Of a stretch of 10,631 bases of DNA, positions 1 to 6,449 are shown piece after piece (position 1 is the stretch's first letter; the number at the start of each line of letters is the position of its first letter). Below the pieces are notes generated by a model. The model was not told where the DNA came from and searched no databases. It saw only the letters and a list, made by a program, of their open reading frames with translations. The position numbers and the translations under genes are program-made. This DNA comes from Burkholderiales bacterium (GTDB taxonomy: Bacteria > Pseudomonadota > Gammaproteobacteria > Burkholderiales > CAIKXV01): the NCBI GenBank assembly GCA_014379045.1, contig JACMMK010000357.1:1-10631 (forward strand). The letters are read 5' to 3'.

Positions 1-1
1 G

Positions 2-862
2 GCGGCGGTCGCGGAAAAGGTCGCGGCGGTGCTCGGGCTGTCACCCGAGCACGCCGCGTTCGCGGCGTTCAAGATTGCCGGCTCGAACATGATGCGCGCG
101 ATCCGCGCGGTGTCGGTCGAGCGTGGACGCGATGTGCGCGGCTTTTCGCTGTTCGCGTTCGGCGGCAACGGGCCGTTGTTCGGCGCGGACATCGCGCAGT
201 CGCTCGGCATGAAGCTGGTGGTCGTGCCGCCGTCGGCCGGGTTGTTCTCGTCGTTCGGGCTGTTGTATGCCGATGTCGAGCATCACTACTCGCGCACGTT
301 CAGGCGCGTGCTCGCACCCTCCGGGTTGGCCGAGATCAACCAGGCCTGGGATGCGCTGATCGCGCACGGTCGCGCGCAGCTCGCGCACGAAGGGTTTCCG
401 CCCGAGCGCATCCGCATCCGCAAGTTCGCCGACATGCATTACCAGGGGCAGTCGTACGAGCTGGCCGTGCCGGCGCCGGAAGGCCCGCTCGATACTGCGA
501 GCGTTGCGGTGCTCGAAGTGACGTTCGCGAAAGAGTACGAACGCACCTACGGACATCGTTCGTCGTCGGTGATTCCGGTCGAGATGGTCAACATCAAGGT
601 GATCGCACTCGGCCTGCCGGAACGTCCGCTGGTGCCCGATCAGTTGCACGACGTGCGCGCGGCGCGCGTCGCCCCGCCGCCGCGTCAGGTGTATTTCGGG
701 CCGACGCTCGGCTGGATGAACACGCCGATTCTGCGGCGTCCGCATCTGGCGCAGAAGACCGACGGTCCGTTGATCGTCGAGGACTACGACTCGACCTGCG
801 TGGTGCCGCCGGGCACCACCGCGGAGCTGGATGGGTACGGCAACATCCTGATCAGGCTTTGA
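2..862 (+). CDS. hyuA: Hydantoinase/oxoprolinase family protein, A subunit, C-terminal part (5' end outside window)
   Basis: The reading frame is open from the first bases, so the gene begins upstream; 286 residues of a protein normally near 700 are present. The visible part is the end of the hydantoinase-A catalytic domain, with the conserved FAFGGNGP stretch (GGNGP at bases 161-175) and VVPPSAGLFSSFGLL just after it, followed by the family's C-terminal domain ending GYGNILIRL. Relatives are the A subunits of N-methylhydantoinase, 5-oxoprolinase and acetophenone carboxylase. These are ATP-dependent cytosolic enzymes that open or carboxylate cyclic amides or ketones and usually pair with a B subunit. 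No B subunit follows; it may lie upstream or be absent. The substrate cannot be told from this fragment. A GTG at base 29 is in frame but is internal, not the start. Confidence 0.93.
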   Translation, partial: AAVAEKVAAVLGLSPEHAAFAAFKIAGSNMMRAIRAVSVERGRDVRGFSLFAFGGNGPLFGADIAQSLGMKLVVVPPSAGLFSSFGLLYADVEHHYSRTFRRVLAPSGLAEINQAWDALIAHGRAQLAHEGFPPERIRIRKFADMHYQGQSYELAVPAPEGPLDTASVAVLEVTFAKEYERTYGHRSSSVIPVEMVNIKVIALGLPERPLVPDQLHDVRAARVAPPPRQVYFGPTLGWMNTPILRRPHLAQKTDGPLIVEDYDSTCVVPPGTTAELDGYGNILIRL

Positions 863-953
863 ACGCGTGCGCTGTCCTGCACCGATCGGCACGAGTGACG
901 CGACGTATTGAAGCGTAGGGCAGCGTTCCGGAGGCCCTGGGCCGTGGGTCGCA

Positions 954-980
954 GCGTATGCTGACTGCCAGCGCATACAC
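954..980. repeat. Inverted repeat abutting the ribosome site of the aspartic protease gene
   Basis: GTATGC (956-961) and GCATAC (973-978) are perfect inverted arms around an 11-base spacer; the next outer pair mismatches and the one after it (G954/C980) pairs again. The right arm ends at the base before the GGAGGG ribosome site (981-986). In RNA it could form a weak hairpin beside the ribosome site; in DNA it could be a small operator. A TATGCT that resembles a -10 box overlaps the left arm but has no good -35 box. Confidence 0.35.
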
Positions 981-995
981 GGAGGGAGCAACCGA

Positions 996-1370
996 ATGGG
1001 TGTCACCTACGCTGCACTGCGTCTCAGCCATTTCGGTCGTGACGACATCGAGTCTCTCGACGCCGATGCGCTGGTCGATACCGGCGCCAACAACATCGTG
1101 CCGCAATCGGTGGTCGATCAACTGCACCTCGCACCCATCGGCCAACGCAACGTTCAACTCGCCGATGGCCGGCGCGCGAGCTTTCCCTGCGTCGGACCGC
1201 TACTGGTCGAATCGATGGGCCGCCGCTGCATCACCGATGCGCTGGTGATGGGCGATCAGGTGCTGCTCGGCACGATCGCGTTGCAGGCGATGGACATGGT
1301 GGTGCATCCGGCCTCGCACCGCTTGCTACCCAACCCGGAAAGCCCCGATATCCAGTCGAGTCGCGCATAG
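996..1370 (+). CDS. Retropepsin-like (clan AA) aspartic protease
   Basis: This 124-residue protein has the hallmarks of a single-domain, retroviral-type aspartic protease. The catalytic loop ALVDTGANN (Asp28-Thr29-Gly30-Ala31) follows a short beta-rich N-terminus, and the hydrophobic-hydrophobic-Gly element LLGTIAL (about residues 90-96) precedes a closing strand MDMVVHP. Family members work as homodimers, each chain giving one aspartate. There is no signal peptide or membrane segment, so it is probably cytosolic. The start is supported by GGAGGG at 981-986, nine bases before ATG. The gene stands alone: 133 bases separate it from the hydantoinase gene and nearly 300 from the next one. The tail after residue 110 is polar and proline-rich and probably disordered. 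The substrate is unknown. Confidence 0.85.
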   Translation: MGVTYAALRLSHFGRDDIESLDADALVDTGANNIVPQSVVDQLHLAPIGQRNVQLADGRRASFPCVGPLLVESMGRRCITDALVMGDQVLLGTIALQAMDMVVHPASHRLLPNPESPDIQSSRA

Positions 1371-1665
1371 ACCGTCGAGGCTGCCGGCGTCGCGCGGTGG
1401 ACTCCGCGTCGGCGATGTCCAAGTGGCTGGATTCAGGTCACGATCGTCCCTCGACCCGTTGCCCAGCCTGCTCCACGCTGAGACTTGCCGCGAGCGTCTT
1501 GCAGTGAGTGGAGGTCCTGCTCAGACGTGGCAGCGAAGTCGGCTGTAGCCGAGCATCGGCAGGGTCGCTGACCATCAGCGGCAACGCGGCCGGTCCCGGC
1601 ACGACGTCGACACGCGAGCGCGCCGGCCGGCATCGGTTAGTCTTCGCCATTTCCGAAACGGATCG
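1371..1665. other. Long intergenic region without a convincing gene
   Basis: About 295 bases separate the protease from the transporter. I see no coding region with a ribosome site. A 66-70-codon minus-strand frame exists here but is arginine/alanine-rich, has no family resemblance, and looks like chance in GC-rich DNA. There is one compact dyad, TCGGCT-GT-AGCCGA (1539-1552), whose two-base loop makes it more likely a DNA palindrome than a terminator. Near the right edge, TAGTCT (1638-1643) could be a weak -10 box for the transporter; no matching -35 box lies at 16-18 bases. Confidence 0.5.
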
Positions 1666-3312
1666 ATGAACACGGCCCACTCCACCACCGACAACGCCGT
1701 CTGGCGCTGGCTCGACCGCACCGTCTTCTCGCTGGCGCGCGACATGCGCTGGTCGTACCTGCCGCCGCTGATGGTCTACGTGGCGGCCGGCGTGTCGGGG
1801 CTGACCGGCATCGTCGGGGTCTTCTTCGTCAAGGAATACCTCGGATTGTCGGCCGCGTTTCTCGCAGCGCTCGGCTTCTGGGGGGGTATCCCGTGGGCGC
1901 TCAAGATGCCGCTCGGCCATCTGGTCGATCTGATCTGGCGCTGGAAGGCGTGGCTCGTCTGGCTCGGCGCGTCGATGATCGCGGCGAGTCTCGGCATCAT
2001 GTACGGGCTGATCGCGCACACCGAGGCGATGACGGCGTTCGCCTCGAAGGAGGCCTGGTACGTGTTCTCGGCGCTGCTCTCGCCTGTGGGTTTCGTCGTG
2101 CAGGATTGTGTCGCCGATGCGATGACGGTCGAAGCGGTGCCGCGCGTCGACGGACGCGGACAGCCGATCGACCCCGCGCAACGCAAGCTGATGCACACGA
2201 CGATGCAGATGCTCGGCCGGGTGGCGATCATCGGCGGCACGGTGCTGGTCGGGCTGATCAATGTCTGGATGTTCGACGGCGTCGCGCAACTGCCCGAGGC
2301 GCAGCGCGTCGCGGTCTACTCGAACGTCTACGCATTCGCGCTGGTGATTCCGCTGCTCTCCGTGCTCGGGGTCGTGCTCGCCGCATGGATGAAGCGGCGC
2401 AATGCCGCGGCGCTGGCGCGCGTGGGCAAGTCGCCGGCGCAGATCGCCGAGTTGCTGCACGACGCGCCGTCGACGACCCGGCCCAACTGGTGGATCCTCG
2501 GCGGCAGTCTCGTGTTCGTCGCGATCACGCTCGGGGTCGGACTGAGTGGCCTCCCGTACGGGCAGGAGATCGTGTTCGGCGCCTCGATGGCGGTGATCGT
2601 GTTCCTGATGGTGCGGCTGACCGGCGAGCTCGATCCCGATGCGCAACGTCTGCTGATCGGCACCGCGGTCGTGGTGTTCATCTTCCGTGCGATGCCCGGG
2701 CCGGGGCCGGGCGCGACGTGGTGGTTCATCGATGCGCTCGGGTTCGACCAGCAGTTCCTCGCACAGCTGTCGCTGATCGGCAGCGTGCTGACGCTCGTCG
2801 GCATGTTCATCTTCCGGCGCTTCATCGCCGAGCACTCGATCGCCACGATCGTCGTGTTCCTCACCATCGCCGGCACGGTCCTCTCACTGCCGACGCTCGG
2901 CATGTACCACGGGCTGCATCTTTGGACGGCAGCGCTGACCGGTGGTGTCGTCGATGCGCGCTTCATCGCGCTCGTCGATACCGCGCTCGAATCGCCGCTC
3001 GGACAGATCGCGATGATCCCGATGCTCGCGTGGATCGCGAACTCGGCCCCCGAACACCTGAAGGCCACTTTCTTCGCAGTGATGGCATCGTTCACGAACT
3101 TGGCGCTGTCGGCCTCGCAACTGGGGAGCAAGTATCTGAACGAGATCTTCACGATCTCGCGTGAGGTGAAGGATGCCGCGACCGGCGCGATCAGGACGCC
3201 GGCCGACTACAGCGAGCTGGGCGCGCTGCTGCTCACGGTGATCGTGGTGGGTTTCGTGGTGCCGATGGCGACGGTCGCGATCGTGCGCCTCGCGCGGTTG
3301 CGCACTGCGTGA
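1666..3312 (+). CDS. Major-facilitator transporter of the folate-biopterin (BT1) type
   Basis: This 548-residue, strongly hydrophobic protein has about 12 membrane segments. It carries the successive signatures of the folate-biopterin transporter branch of the major facilitator superfamily: PWALKMPLGHLVD (76-88), matching the family's PW-x-K-P-x-G-x-x-x-D loop; QDCVADAMTVE (146-156), matching its D-x-x-x-D-A-x-x-V-E motif; FRAMPGPGPGATWWFIDALGF (340-360), the conserved Pro/Gly-rich turn before a late helix; and ATFFAVMASFTNLALSASQLG (467-487) near the end. The polar insert at about 157-178 is the central cytoplasmic loop region. It sits in the inner membrane. Known eukaryotic and cyanobacterial relatives carry folates or pterins, but bacterial substrates are mostly untested, so I do not assign one. 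The ribosome site is weak (GGAT, 1660-1663). The next gene is independent, 64 bases on. Confidence 0.85.
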   Translation: MNTAHSTTDNAVWRWLDRTVFSLARDMRWSYLPPLMVYVAAGVSGLTGIVGVFFVKEYLGLSAAFLAALGFWGGIPWALKMPLGHLVDLIWRWKAWLVWLGASMIAASLGIMYGLIAHTEAMTAFASKEAWYVFSALLSPVGFVVQDCVADAMTVEAVPRVDGRGQPIDPAQRKLMHTTMQMLGRVAIIGGTVLVGLINVWMFDGVAQLPEAQRVAVYSNVYAFALVIPLLSVLGVVLAAWMKRRNAAALARVGKSPAQIAELLHDAPSTTRPNWWILGGSLVFVAITLGVGLSGLPYGQEIVFGASMAVIVFLMVRLTGELDPDAQRLLIGTAVVVFIFRAMPGPGPGATWWFIDALGFDQQFLAQLSLIGSVLTLVGMFIFRRFIAEHSIATIVVFLTIAGTVLSLPTLGMYHGLHLWTAALTGGVVDARFIALVDTALESPLGQIAMIPMLAWIANSAPEHLKATFFAVMASFTNLALSASQLGSKYLNEIFTISREVKDAATGAIRTPADYSELGALLLTVIVVGFVVPMATVAIVRLARLRTA

Positions 3313-3318
3313 ACGCGC

Positions 3319-3347
3319 TGTCCGGCACGCGCAGCCGCCTTTACAAT
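3319..3347 (+). promoter_or_regulatory. Candidate promoter for the TAXI-family gene
   Basis: TACAAT at 3342-3347 matches the sigma-70 -10 consensus at five of six positions and sits in the 64-base gap after the transporter gene. The hexamer 17 bases upstream (TGTCCG, 3319-3324) is a poor -35 box. The predicted transcript start near 3354 leaves a leader of about 22 bases before the ATG at 3377. No clear Shine-Dalgarno is visible there. Confidence 0.4.
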
Positions 3348-3376
3348 GGCGGGGTCTGCCACTCCCGCCGCACACG

Positions 3377-4264
3377 ATGACACCGACCCGCGTGATTCTC
3401 GGCACCGCGACTCCCGGCGGCGGCTTTCCGGCCTACGGCGCCGCCTTCCTCGACACCGTGCATGAGTTCGAGCCGACGCTGGCGCTCGAGGCGCGCAACA
3501 CGAAGGGCAGCACCGAGAACGTGCCGCTGCTCGAGCGCGGCGAGATCGACCTCGGCCTGGTGCAAGGCGAGGTCGCGTATGAGGCATTGACCGGGGTTGG
3601 ACGTGCGCCGGCGGAACTGCGCATCGTCGCCGCGATGTATTCGACACCGGGCATGTTCGTCGTGCGCGCGGACAGTGCGGTGCGCACCATCCAGGATCTC
3701 GTCGGCAAGCCGGTCGCGTTCGGCGCACGCGGCTCGGGGCTCGTGATCCTGTCGCGCTATGTGCTCGACGGGCTGGGCCTCGATCAGGACCGCGACTTCC
3801 AGGCGATCTACCTCGAGCGCGCGGGCGACGGTCCGGAAATGGTGCTGGACGGCCGCGCCGCCGCACTCTGGGGTGGTGGCATCGGCTGGCCAGGCTTCGT
3901 CAAGGTAGCGTCGAGCGCTCACGGTGCTCGCTTCATCGCACCGTCGGCGGACGAGGCGAAGACGATCCAGTCGAAGCACGGTTTCCTGAAGCCGCTGAAT
4001 GCGCCGCCCGGCAGCTATCCCGGACAATCGGCGACGATCGATTCGGTGGGCTCGTGGAGCTTCGTCATGGCGGCGCCCGGCCTGGCGCCCGACATCGGCT
4101 ACCGGATCGCGCGTGCGCTCGACCGCGGGCAGGCATCGATCGCGACGCGACTCGCGCAGGCGGCCGAGACGACGCCGGCAAACACGGTCGCTGCAGCACC
4201 CCGGGTCGAGCTGATCGACGCGGGGGTCGCGAAGTATCTGCGCGAGATCGGGGTACTGAGTTAG
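3377..4264 (+). CDS. TAXI-family (TRAP-associated) substrate-binding protein, no signal peptide
   Basis: This 295-residue protein resembles the TAXI branch of TRAP-transporter binding proteins (NMT1-like fold). The N-terminus VILGTATPGGGFPAYGAAF is the ligand-site glycine-rich loop. TKGSTENVPLLERGEIDLGLVQ is the family's repeating 'gs-x-eN-x-x-l-l-x-x-g-x-x-D-l-g-l-v-q' stretch, followed by VAAMYSTPGMFVVR and DLVGKPVAFGARGSG (about residues 110-125). Typical members begin with a cleaved signal peptide, but here the domain starts within six residues of the ATG. The upstream in-frame codons back to 3302 contain no ATG or GTG and no hydrophobic stretch, so a missed signal is unlikely. No TRAP membrane subunits are nearby. 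It may be a cytosolic binding or sensing protein, or use another route. The gene converges with the methyltransferase. Confidence 0.85.
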   Translation: MTPTRVILGTATPGGGFPAYGAAFLDTVHEFEPTLALEARNTKGSTENVPLLERGEIDLGLVQGEVAYEALTGVGRAPAELRIVAAMYSTPGMFVVRADSAVRTIQDLVGKPVAFGARGSGLVILSRYVLDGLGLDQDRDFQAIYLERAGDGPEMVLDGRAAALWGGGIGWPGFVKVASSAHGARFIAPSADEAKTIQSKHGFLKPLNAPPGSYPGQSATIDSVGSWSFVMAAPGLAPDIGYRIARALDRGQASIATRLAQAAETTPANTVAAAPRVELIDAGVAKYLREIGVLS

Positions 4265-4265
4265 C

Positions 4266-4280
4266 GGCCGACCTTCGGCC
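4266..4280. terminator. Hairpin between convergent genes, possible bidirectional terminator
   Basis: GGCCGA (4266-4271) and TCGGCC (4275-4280) form a perfect six-base stem with a three-base loop (CCT), inside the 28-base gap between the TAXI stop codon (4262-4264) and the methyltransferase stop codon (4293-4295, minus). There is no T-run on either side, so it may need Rho or only stabilise 3' ends. Confidence 0.45.
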
Positions 4281-4292
4281 CGGCAGTGCCGA

Positions 4293-4844
4293 TCACGCCT
4301 TGCGCGCCGGTACCGTCCACAGATAGATCGTGCTCGAGCCGACGCTCTCGGTGCGCTGCGGTTTCCAGTCGTCCATGTCGAAGGCGTGCGAGACCACGCG
4401 CGTCCCGGGACGCAATTCGGCCATCAGCTTCGGCCGCAGCTTGAGGTTCAGGCGTGACAGCAGGTAGATCGTCACGACCGTGGCTTCGCTGATGTCGGTT
4501 TCGAACAGATCGCCTTCGATCAGGCGCGCGCGCTCGCCGACATTGGCGACGCGTATGTTCTCGGTCGCTTCGCGAATACGGATCGGATCGATGTCGATGC
4601 CGACCGAGCGCGCACCGAACATGCGCGCAGCCGTGACCACGATGCGCCCGTCGCCGCAGCCCAGGTCGTAGACGACATCGCTCTTGCCGACCTTGGCCAG
4701 CTTCAGCATGCCTTCGACGACTTCCTGCGGCGTCGGCACGTAGATCACGTCCGGCGTACGGCGCACGGCCTGCGCAAAACTGACCCCGCACGCGGCCGCG
4801 GAGGCGACCGCCAGTCCGGACACTACAAAATCCCTGCGCGTCAT
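4293..4844 (-). CDS. Small SAM-dependent methyltransferase with a Tat-type signal peptide
   Basis: This 183-residue protein opens with a twin-arginine signal: TRRDFVVSG (residues 2-10), a hydrophobic run to about residue 22, and an AQA cleavage site near residue 26. The rest is a compact Rossmann methyltransferase: motif I VYDLGCGDGRIV (58-69), the acidic end of strand 2 GIDIDP (82-87), GDLF (111-114), and TIYLLSRLNLKLRPKL (125-140). The YVPTP-x-x-VV-x-x-ML-x-LA lead-in and the overall layout resemble the FAM173/ATPSCKMT group, whose eukaryotic members methylate lysine on mitochondrial proteins; this link is inferred from pattern only. SAM is not expected in the periplasm, so export is puzzling. 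The start is supported by GGGAG about seven bases upstream on the minus strand. A TAGACT (4902-4907, minus) could be its -10 box. Target unknown. Confidence 0.87.
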   Translation of the reverse strand: MTRRDFVVSGLAVASAAACGVSFAQAVRRTPDVIYVPTPQEVVEGMLKLAKVGKSDVVYDLGCGDGRIVVTAARMFGARSVGIDIDPIRIREATENIRVANVGERARLIEGDLFETDISEATVVTIYLLSRLNLKLRPKLMAELRPGTRVVSHAFDMDDWKPQRTESVGSSTIYLWTVPARKA

Positions 4845-5001
4845 TCCAATCTCCCGGTTCGGCGATCACGGCACGCGACAGCGGCCGGAAACGAAGCGGG
4901 GAGTCTACCGCGAGCGGATCTGCATGCGGGCGATAGCCGGACACGCCCGGGCAGGCGTTGCACTGCTCCCCGGCCGGCGAATGTGGGACCCAATCGAATC
5001 A
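4845..5001. other. Intergenic region upstream of the methyltransferase
   Basis: These bases separate the methyltransferase start from the terminator-like hairpin behind the small membrane gene. Apart from the methyltransferase ribosome site and a weak minus-strand -10-like TAGACT (4902-4907) without a good -35 box, I see no gene or structured element. Confidence 0.4.
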
Positions 5002-5022
5002 ACCCGCGGAAAACCCGCGGGT
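5002..5022 (-). terminator. Terminator-like hairpin downstream of the small membrane gene
   Basis: ACCCGCGG (5002-5009) and CCGCGGGT (5015-5022) form a perfect eight-base stem with a five-base loop that reads GTTTT on the minus strand. It begins 16 bases past the stop of the small gene. The sequence after it on the minus strand (TGATTCGATT) is only moderately T-rich, so termination strength is uncertain, but stem quality and position fit an intrinsic terminator. Confidence 0.65.
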
Positions 5023-5038
5023 CGTTCGATGTTTCAGC

Positions 5039-5233
5039 TCAAAGACGCCGAAGCCGCGACGTGGCGGTGAGGTTCTCGGCAGTGGCTGAACGTGTCTTGG
5101 TCAGATACGCGAAGCCGGCCGCGAAAACCGTGACGAGTCCGAGCACGAGTTGCATCACCGCCGCCGAGCGGGCGGCAGCAAGGCCGGTGCGCACTCCGGT
5201 ACTGCTGATTGCGGGATGGGTAATGGCCTTCAT
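5039..5233 (-). CDS. Small single-span membrane protein of unknown function
   Basis: This 64-residue protein begins MKAITHPAISSTGV. It has one clear hydrophobic segment at about residues 23-44 (AVMQLVLGLVTVFAAGFAYL), followed by a polar, basic tail with several Thr and Arg ending RLRRL. Three things argue that it is real despite its size: a near-ideal ribosome site (AAAGGAGAT) six to seven bases before the ATG on the minus strand, a promoter-like pair upstream (5290-5318), and a strong hairpin just after the stop. I considered the cobalt-transport protein CbtB, which is similar in size with one span, but the C-terminal histidines of that family are absent. It is transcribed divergently from the LysR gene, the classic arrangement for a LysR target. 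Function is not recognised. Confidence 0.72.
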   Translation of the reverse strand: MKAITHPAISSTGVRTGLAAARSAAVMQLVLGLVTVFAAGFAYLTKTRSATAENLTATSRLRRL

Positions 5234-5273
5234 CTCGATCTCCTTTGTTGCGATGGCGCCGCGATCGACTTGA

Positions 5274-5289
5274 TCACGGACACCCGTGA
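5274..5289. promoter_or_regulatory. Perfect dyad TCACGG-N4-CCGTGA, candidate operator
   Basis: TCACGG (5274-5279) and CCGTGA (5284-5289) are exact inverted arms around ACAC. The site covers the expected transcription start (near 5283) of the minus-strand promoter proposed at 5290-5318, a good place for a repressor. Which protein binds is unknown; the adjacent LysR product is one candidate, although LysR sites usually contain T-N11-A, which this dyad does not show. Confidence 0.45.
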
Positions 5290-5318
5290 ACGATAGGGAC
5301 GTTTCGTTATGGCCACAA
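5290..5318 (-). promoter_or_regulatory. Candidate sigma-70 promoter for the small membrane gene, embedded in dyads
   Basis: Read on the minus strand, TTGTGG (5313-5318) and TATCGT (5290-5295) are -35 and -10 candidates separated by exactly 17 bases; TATCGT matches the consensus at four of six positions and TTGTGG at its TTG. The predicted start near 5283 gives a leader of about 50 bases. The -35 region overlaps a near-palindrome, TTATGGCCACAA (5307-5318, perfect TGGCCA core). AACGA (5289-5293) and TCGTT (5304-5308) are further inverted arms around the spacer. Confidence 0.45.
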
Positions 5319-5364
5319 TCCAGGCAAAAGGAATAAGATTGTTTCCGATGGTGCGCTAAAGTGC

Positions 5365-5375
5365 GAACGATATCG
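5365..5375. repeat. Second copy of GAACGATA overlapping palindrome CGATATCG, just before lysR
   Basis: GAACGATA occurs at 5288-5295 and again at 5365-5372, 77 bases apart in the same orientation. The second copy overlaps the perfect eight-base palindrome CGATATCG (5368-5375), immediately before the lysR ribosome site (AAAGGA, 5376-5381). Two similar sites flanking the divergent region could allow one regulator to contact both promoters; this is inference from position. Confidence 0.3.
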
Positions 5376-5388
5376 AAAGGAAACCGCG

Positions 5389-6432
5389 GTGGAACACCTT
5401 GAAAACGTCGTCGGGATGGCGATTTTTGCCCGCGTCGCAGAGGCGAAAAGTTTCTCCGGCGCCGCGCGGCGGCTGGGCATTTCCAAATCCGCGGTGAGCA
5501 AGCACGTGGCGCGCCTCGAACGGGAACTGAAGGCGCGCCTGCTCAACCGGACGACCCGCCGCCTCAGCCTGACCGAAGTCGGCGCGACCTTCTATCAGCA
5601 CTGCGCGCGGGTGGTGCAGGAAGCCGAGGCGGCGGAGGTCGCGGTGTCGCGTCTGGGCGGCGCGCCGAGCGGGGTCCTGAAGATCACGGCGCCGGCCGCG
5701 TTCGGCCGCATGCACATCGCGTCGGCGGTGCCCGAGTTCCTCGCGAAGTATCCGGATCTGAAGATCGAGATGGACCTGATCGACCGCATGGCCGATCTTG
5801 CGGACGAAGGCATCGATGTCGCGATCCGTCTGTTCGGGGACCTGGCTCCGAACACGGTGGCGCGCAAGCTCGCGCCGATCCGCTGGGTGGTGTGCGCATC
5901 ACCCCAGTACCTGAAGACGCATGGCACGCCGAAAACGCTCGAGGCGCTGGCCGCGCACAACTGTCTGTTCTATTCGTTCCGCTCGATGCAGAGCGACTGG
6001 CGTTTTCGCGCGGCAGACGGCGCGATCGTCAACGTGCTGGTCGGCGGCAACTTCATCGCCACCAACAGCCTGGCGATTCGTGAAGTGGTGTTGCGCGGGC
6101 TGGGCATCGCGATGTCGCCGACCTTCGTCGTCGGCGACGACCTGCGCGCGGGCACGCTGAAGGCGTTGTGCACCGACTTCGAAGCGCTGGGTACGTTCGG
6201 CAGCCACATCAACGCGGTTTACCTGCCCAATCGCTATCTGTCGCCGAAGGTGCGCGCATTCGTCGATTTTTTCGTCGACCGCTTCGGGCCGGTGCCGTAC
6301 TGGGATCAGGGCCTGGCACTCGCCGGCGTGACCGGCAACGACACCGATGCGCGCGCACTCGCCGCGAGTGCGGGGAAGGAGAAGGCCGGGGAGGGCAATC
6401 GCGCAACGCCCAAGCGCATGCGCGTGTCTTGA
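5389..6432 (+). CDS. LysR-family transcriptional regulator (CrgA-like branch)
   Basis: This 347-residue regulator has an N-terminal winged helix-turn-helix with the standard LysR pattern: FARVAEAKSFSGAARRLGIS (13-32), KSAVSKHVARLERELKARLL (33-52) and NRTTRRLSLTEVG (53-65). A linker helix leads to the two-lobed effector domain (about residues 95-300), with ATNSLAIREVVLRGLGIAM (224-242) and the usual ending FFVDRFGPVPYW. About 40 polar residues follow the normal end, making it longer than the common 300 or so; this tail is rich in Ala, Lys and Arg and probably disordered. The start is GTG at 5389, preceded by AAAGGA (5376-5381); the helix-turn-helix alignment supports it. It is divergent from the small membrane gene and 70 bases upstream of the hydrolase genes on the same strand, so either could be its target. 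The effector is unknown. Confidence 0.92.
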   Translation: MEHLENVVGMAIFARVAEAKSFSGAARRLGISKSAVSKHVARLERELKARLLNRTTRRLSLTEVGATFYQHCARVVQEAEAAEVAVSRLGGAPSGVLKITAPAAFGRMHIASAVPEFLAKYPDLKIEMDLIDRMADLADEGIDVAIRLFGDLAPNTVARKLAPIRWVVCASPQYLKTHGTPKTLEALAAHNCLFYSFRSMQSDWRFRAADGAIVNVLVGGNFIATNSLAIREVVLRGLGIAMSPTFVVGDDLRAGTLKALCTDFEALGTFGSHINAVYLPNRYLSPKVRAFVDFFVDRFGPVPYWDQGLALAGVTGNDTDARALAASAGKEKAGEGNRATPKRMRVS

Positions 6433-6449
6433 TACGATATGGGGTACCC
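6433..6449 (+). promoter_or_regulatory. Possible promoter/operator element before the hydrolase genes
   Basis: TACGAT (6433-6438) is a four-of-six match to a -10 box but lacks a good -35 partner. The perfect eight-base palindrome GGGTACCC follows at 6442-6449. Both lie in the 70-base gap between the lysR stop and the first hydrolase. The evidence is weak; read-through from lysR is equally possible. Confidence 0.22.

Noticed and set aside
933..943. GGCCC-T-GGGCC as a terminator for the hydantoinase gene
   Set aside because: A one-base loop cannot form a stable RNA hairpin and no T-run follows; it is probably a chance palindrome in GC-rich DNA.
41..1006. A 321-codon minus-strand open frame over the hydantoinase gene
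   Set aside because: It is a shadow of the plus-strand gene, Arg-rich with no domain. The plus-strand frame carries the conserved family motifs.
1438..2835. A 465-codon minus-strand open frame over the transporter
   Set aside because: It has the same antisense composition (His/Arg/Asp-rich, low complexity), lies opposite a gene with clear family signatures, and has no recognisable domain.
1893..3164. A 423-codon plus-strand frame inside the transporter gene
   Set aside because: It is a +1 frame shadow, almost entirely Arg/Ala/Asp, and contained within a gene with far better evidence.
5039..5233. Assignment of the small membrane protein as cobalt transporter subunit CbtB
   Set aside because: Size and the single span fit, but the conserved C-terminal histidines are absent and no CbtA or cobalamin gene is adjacent.
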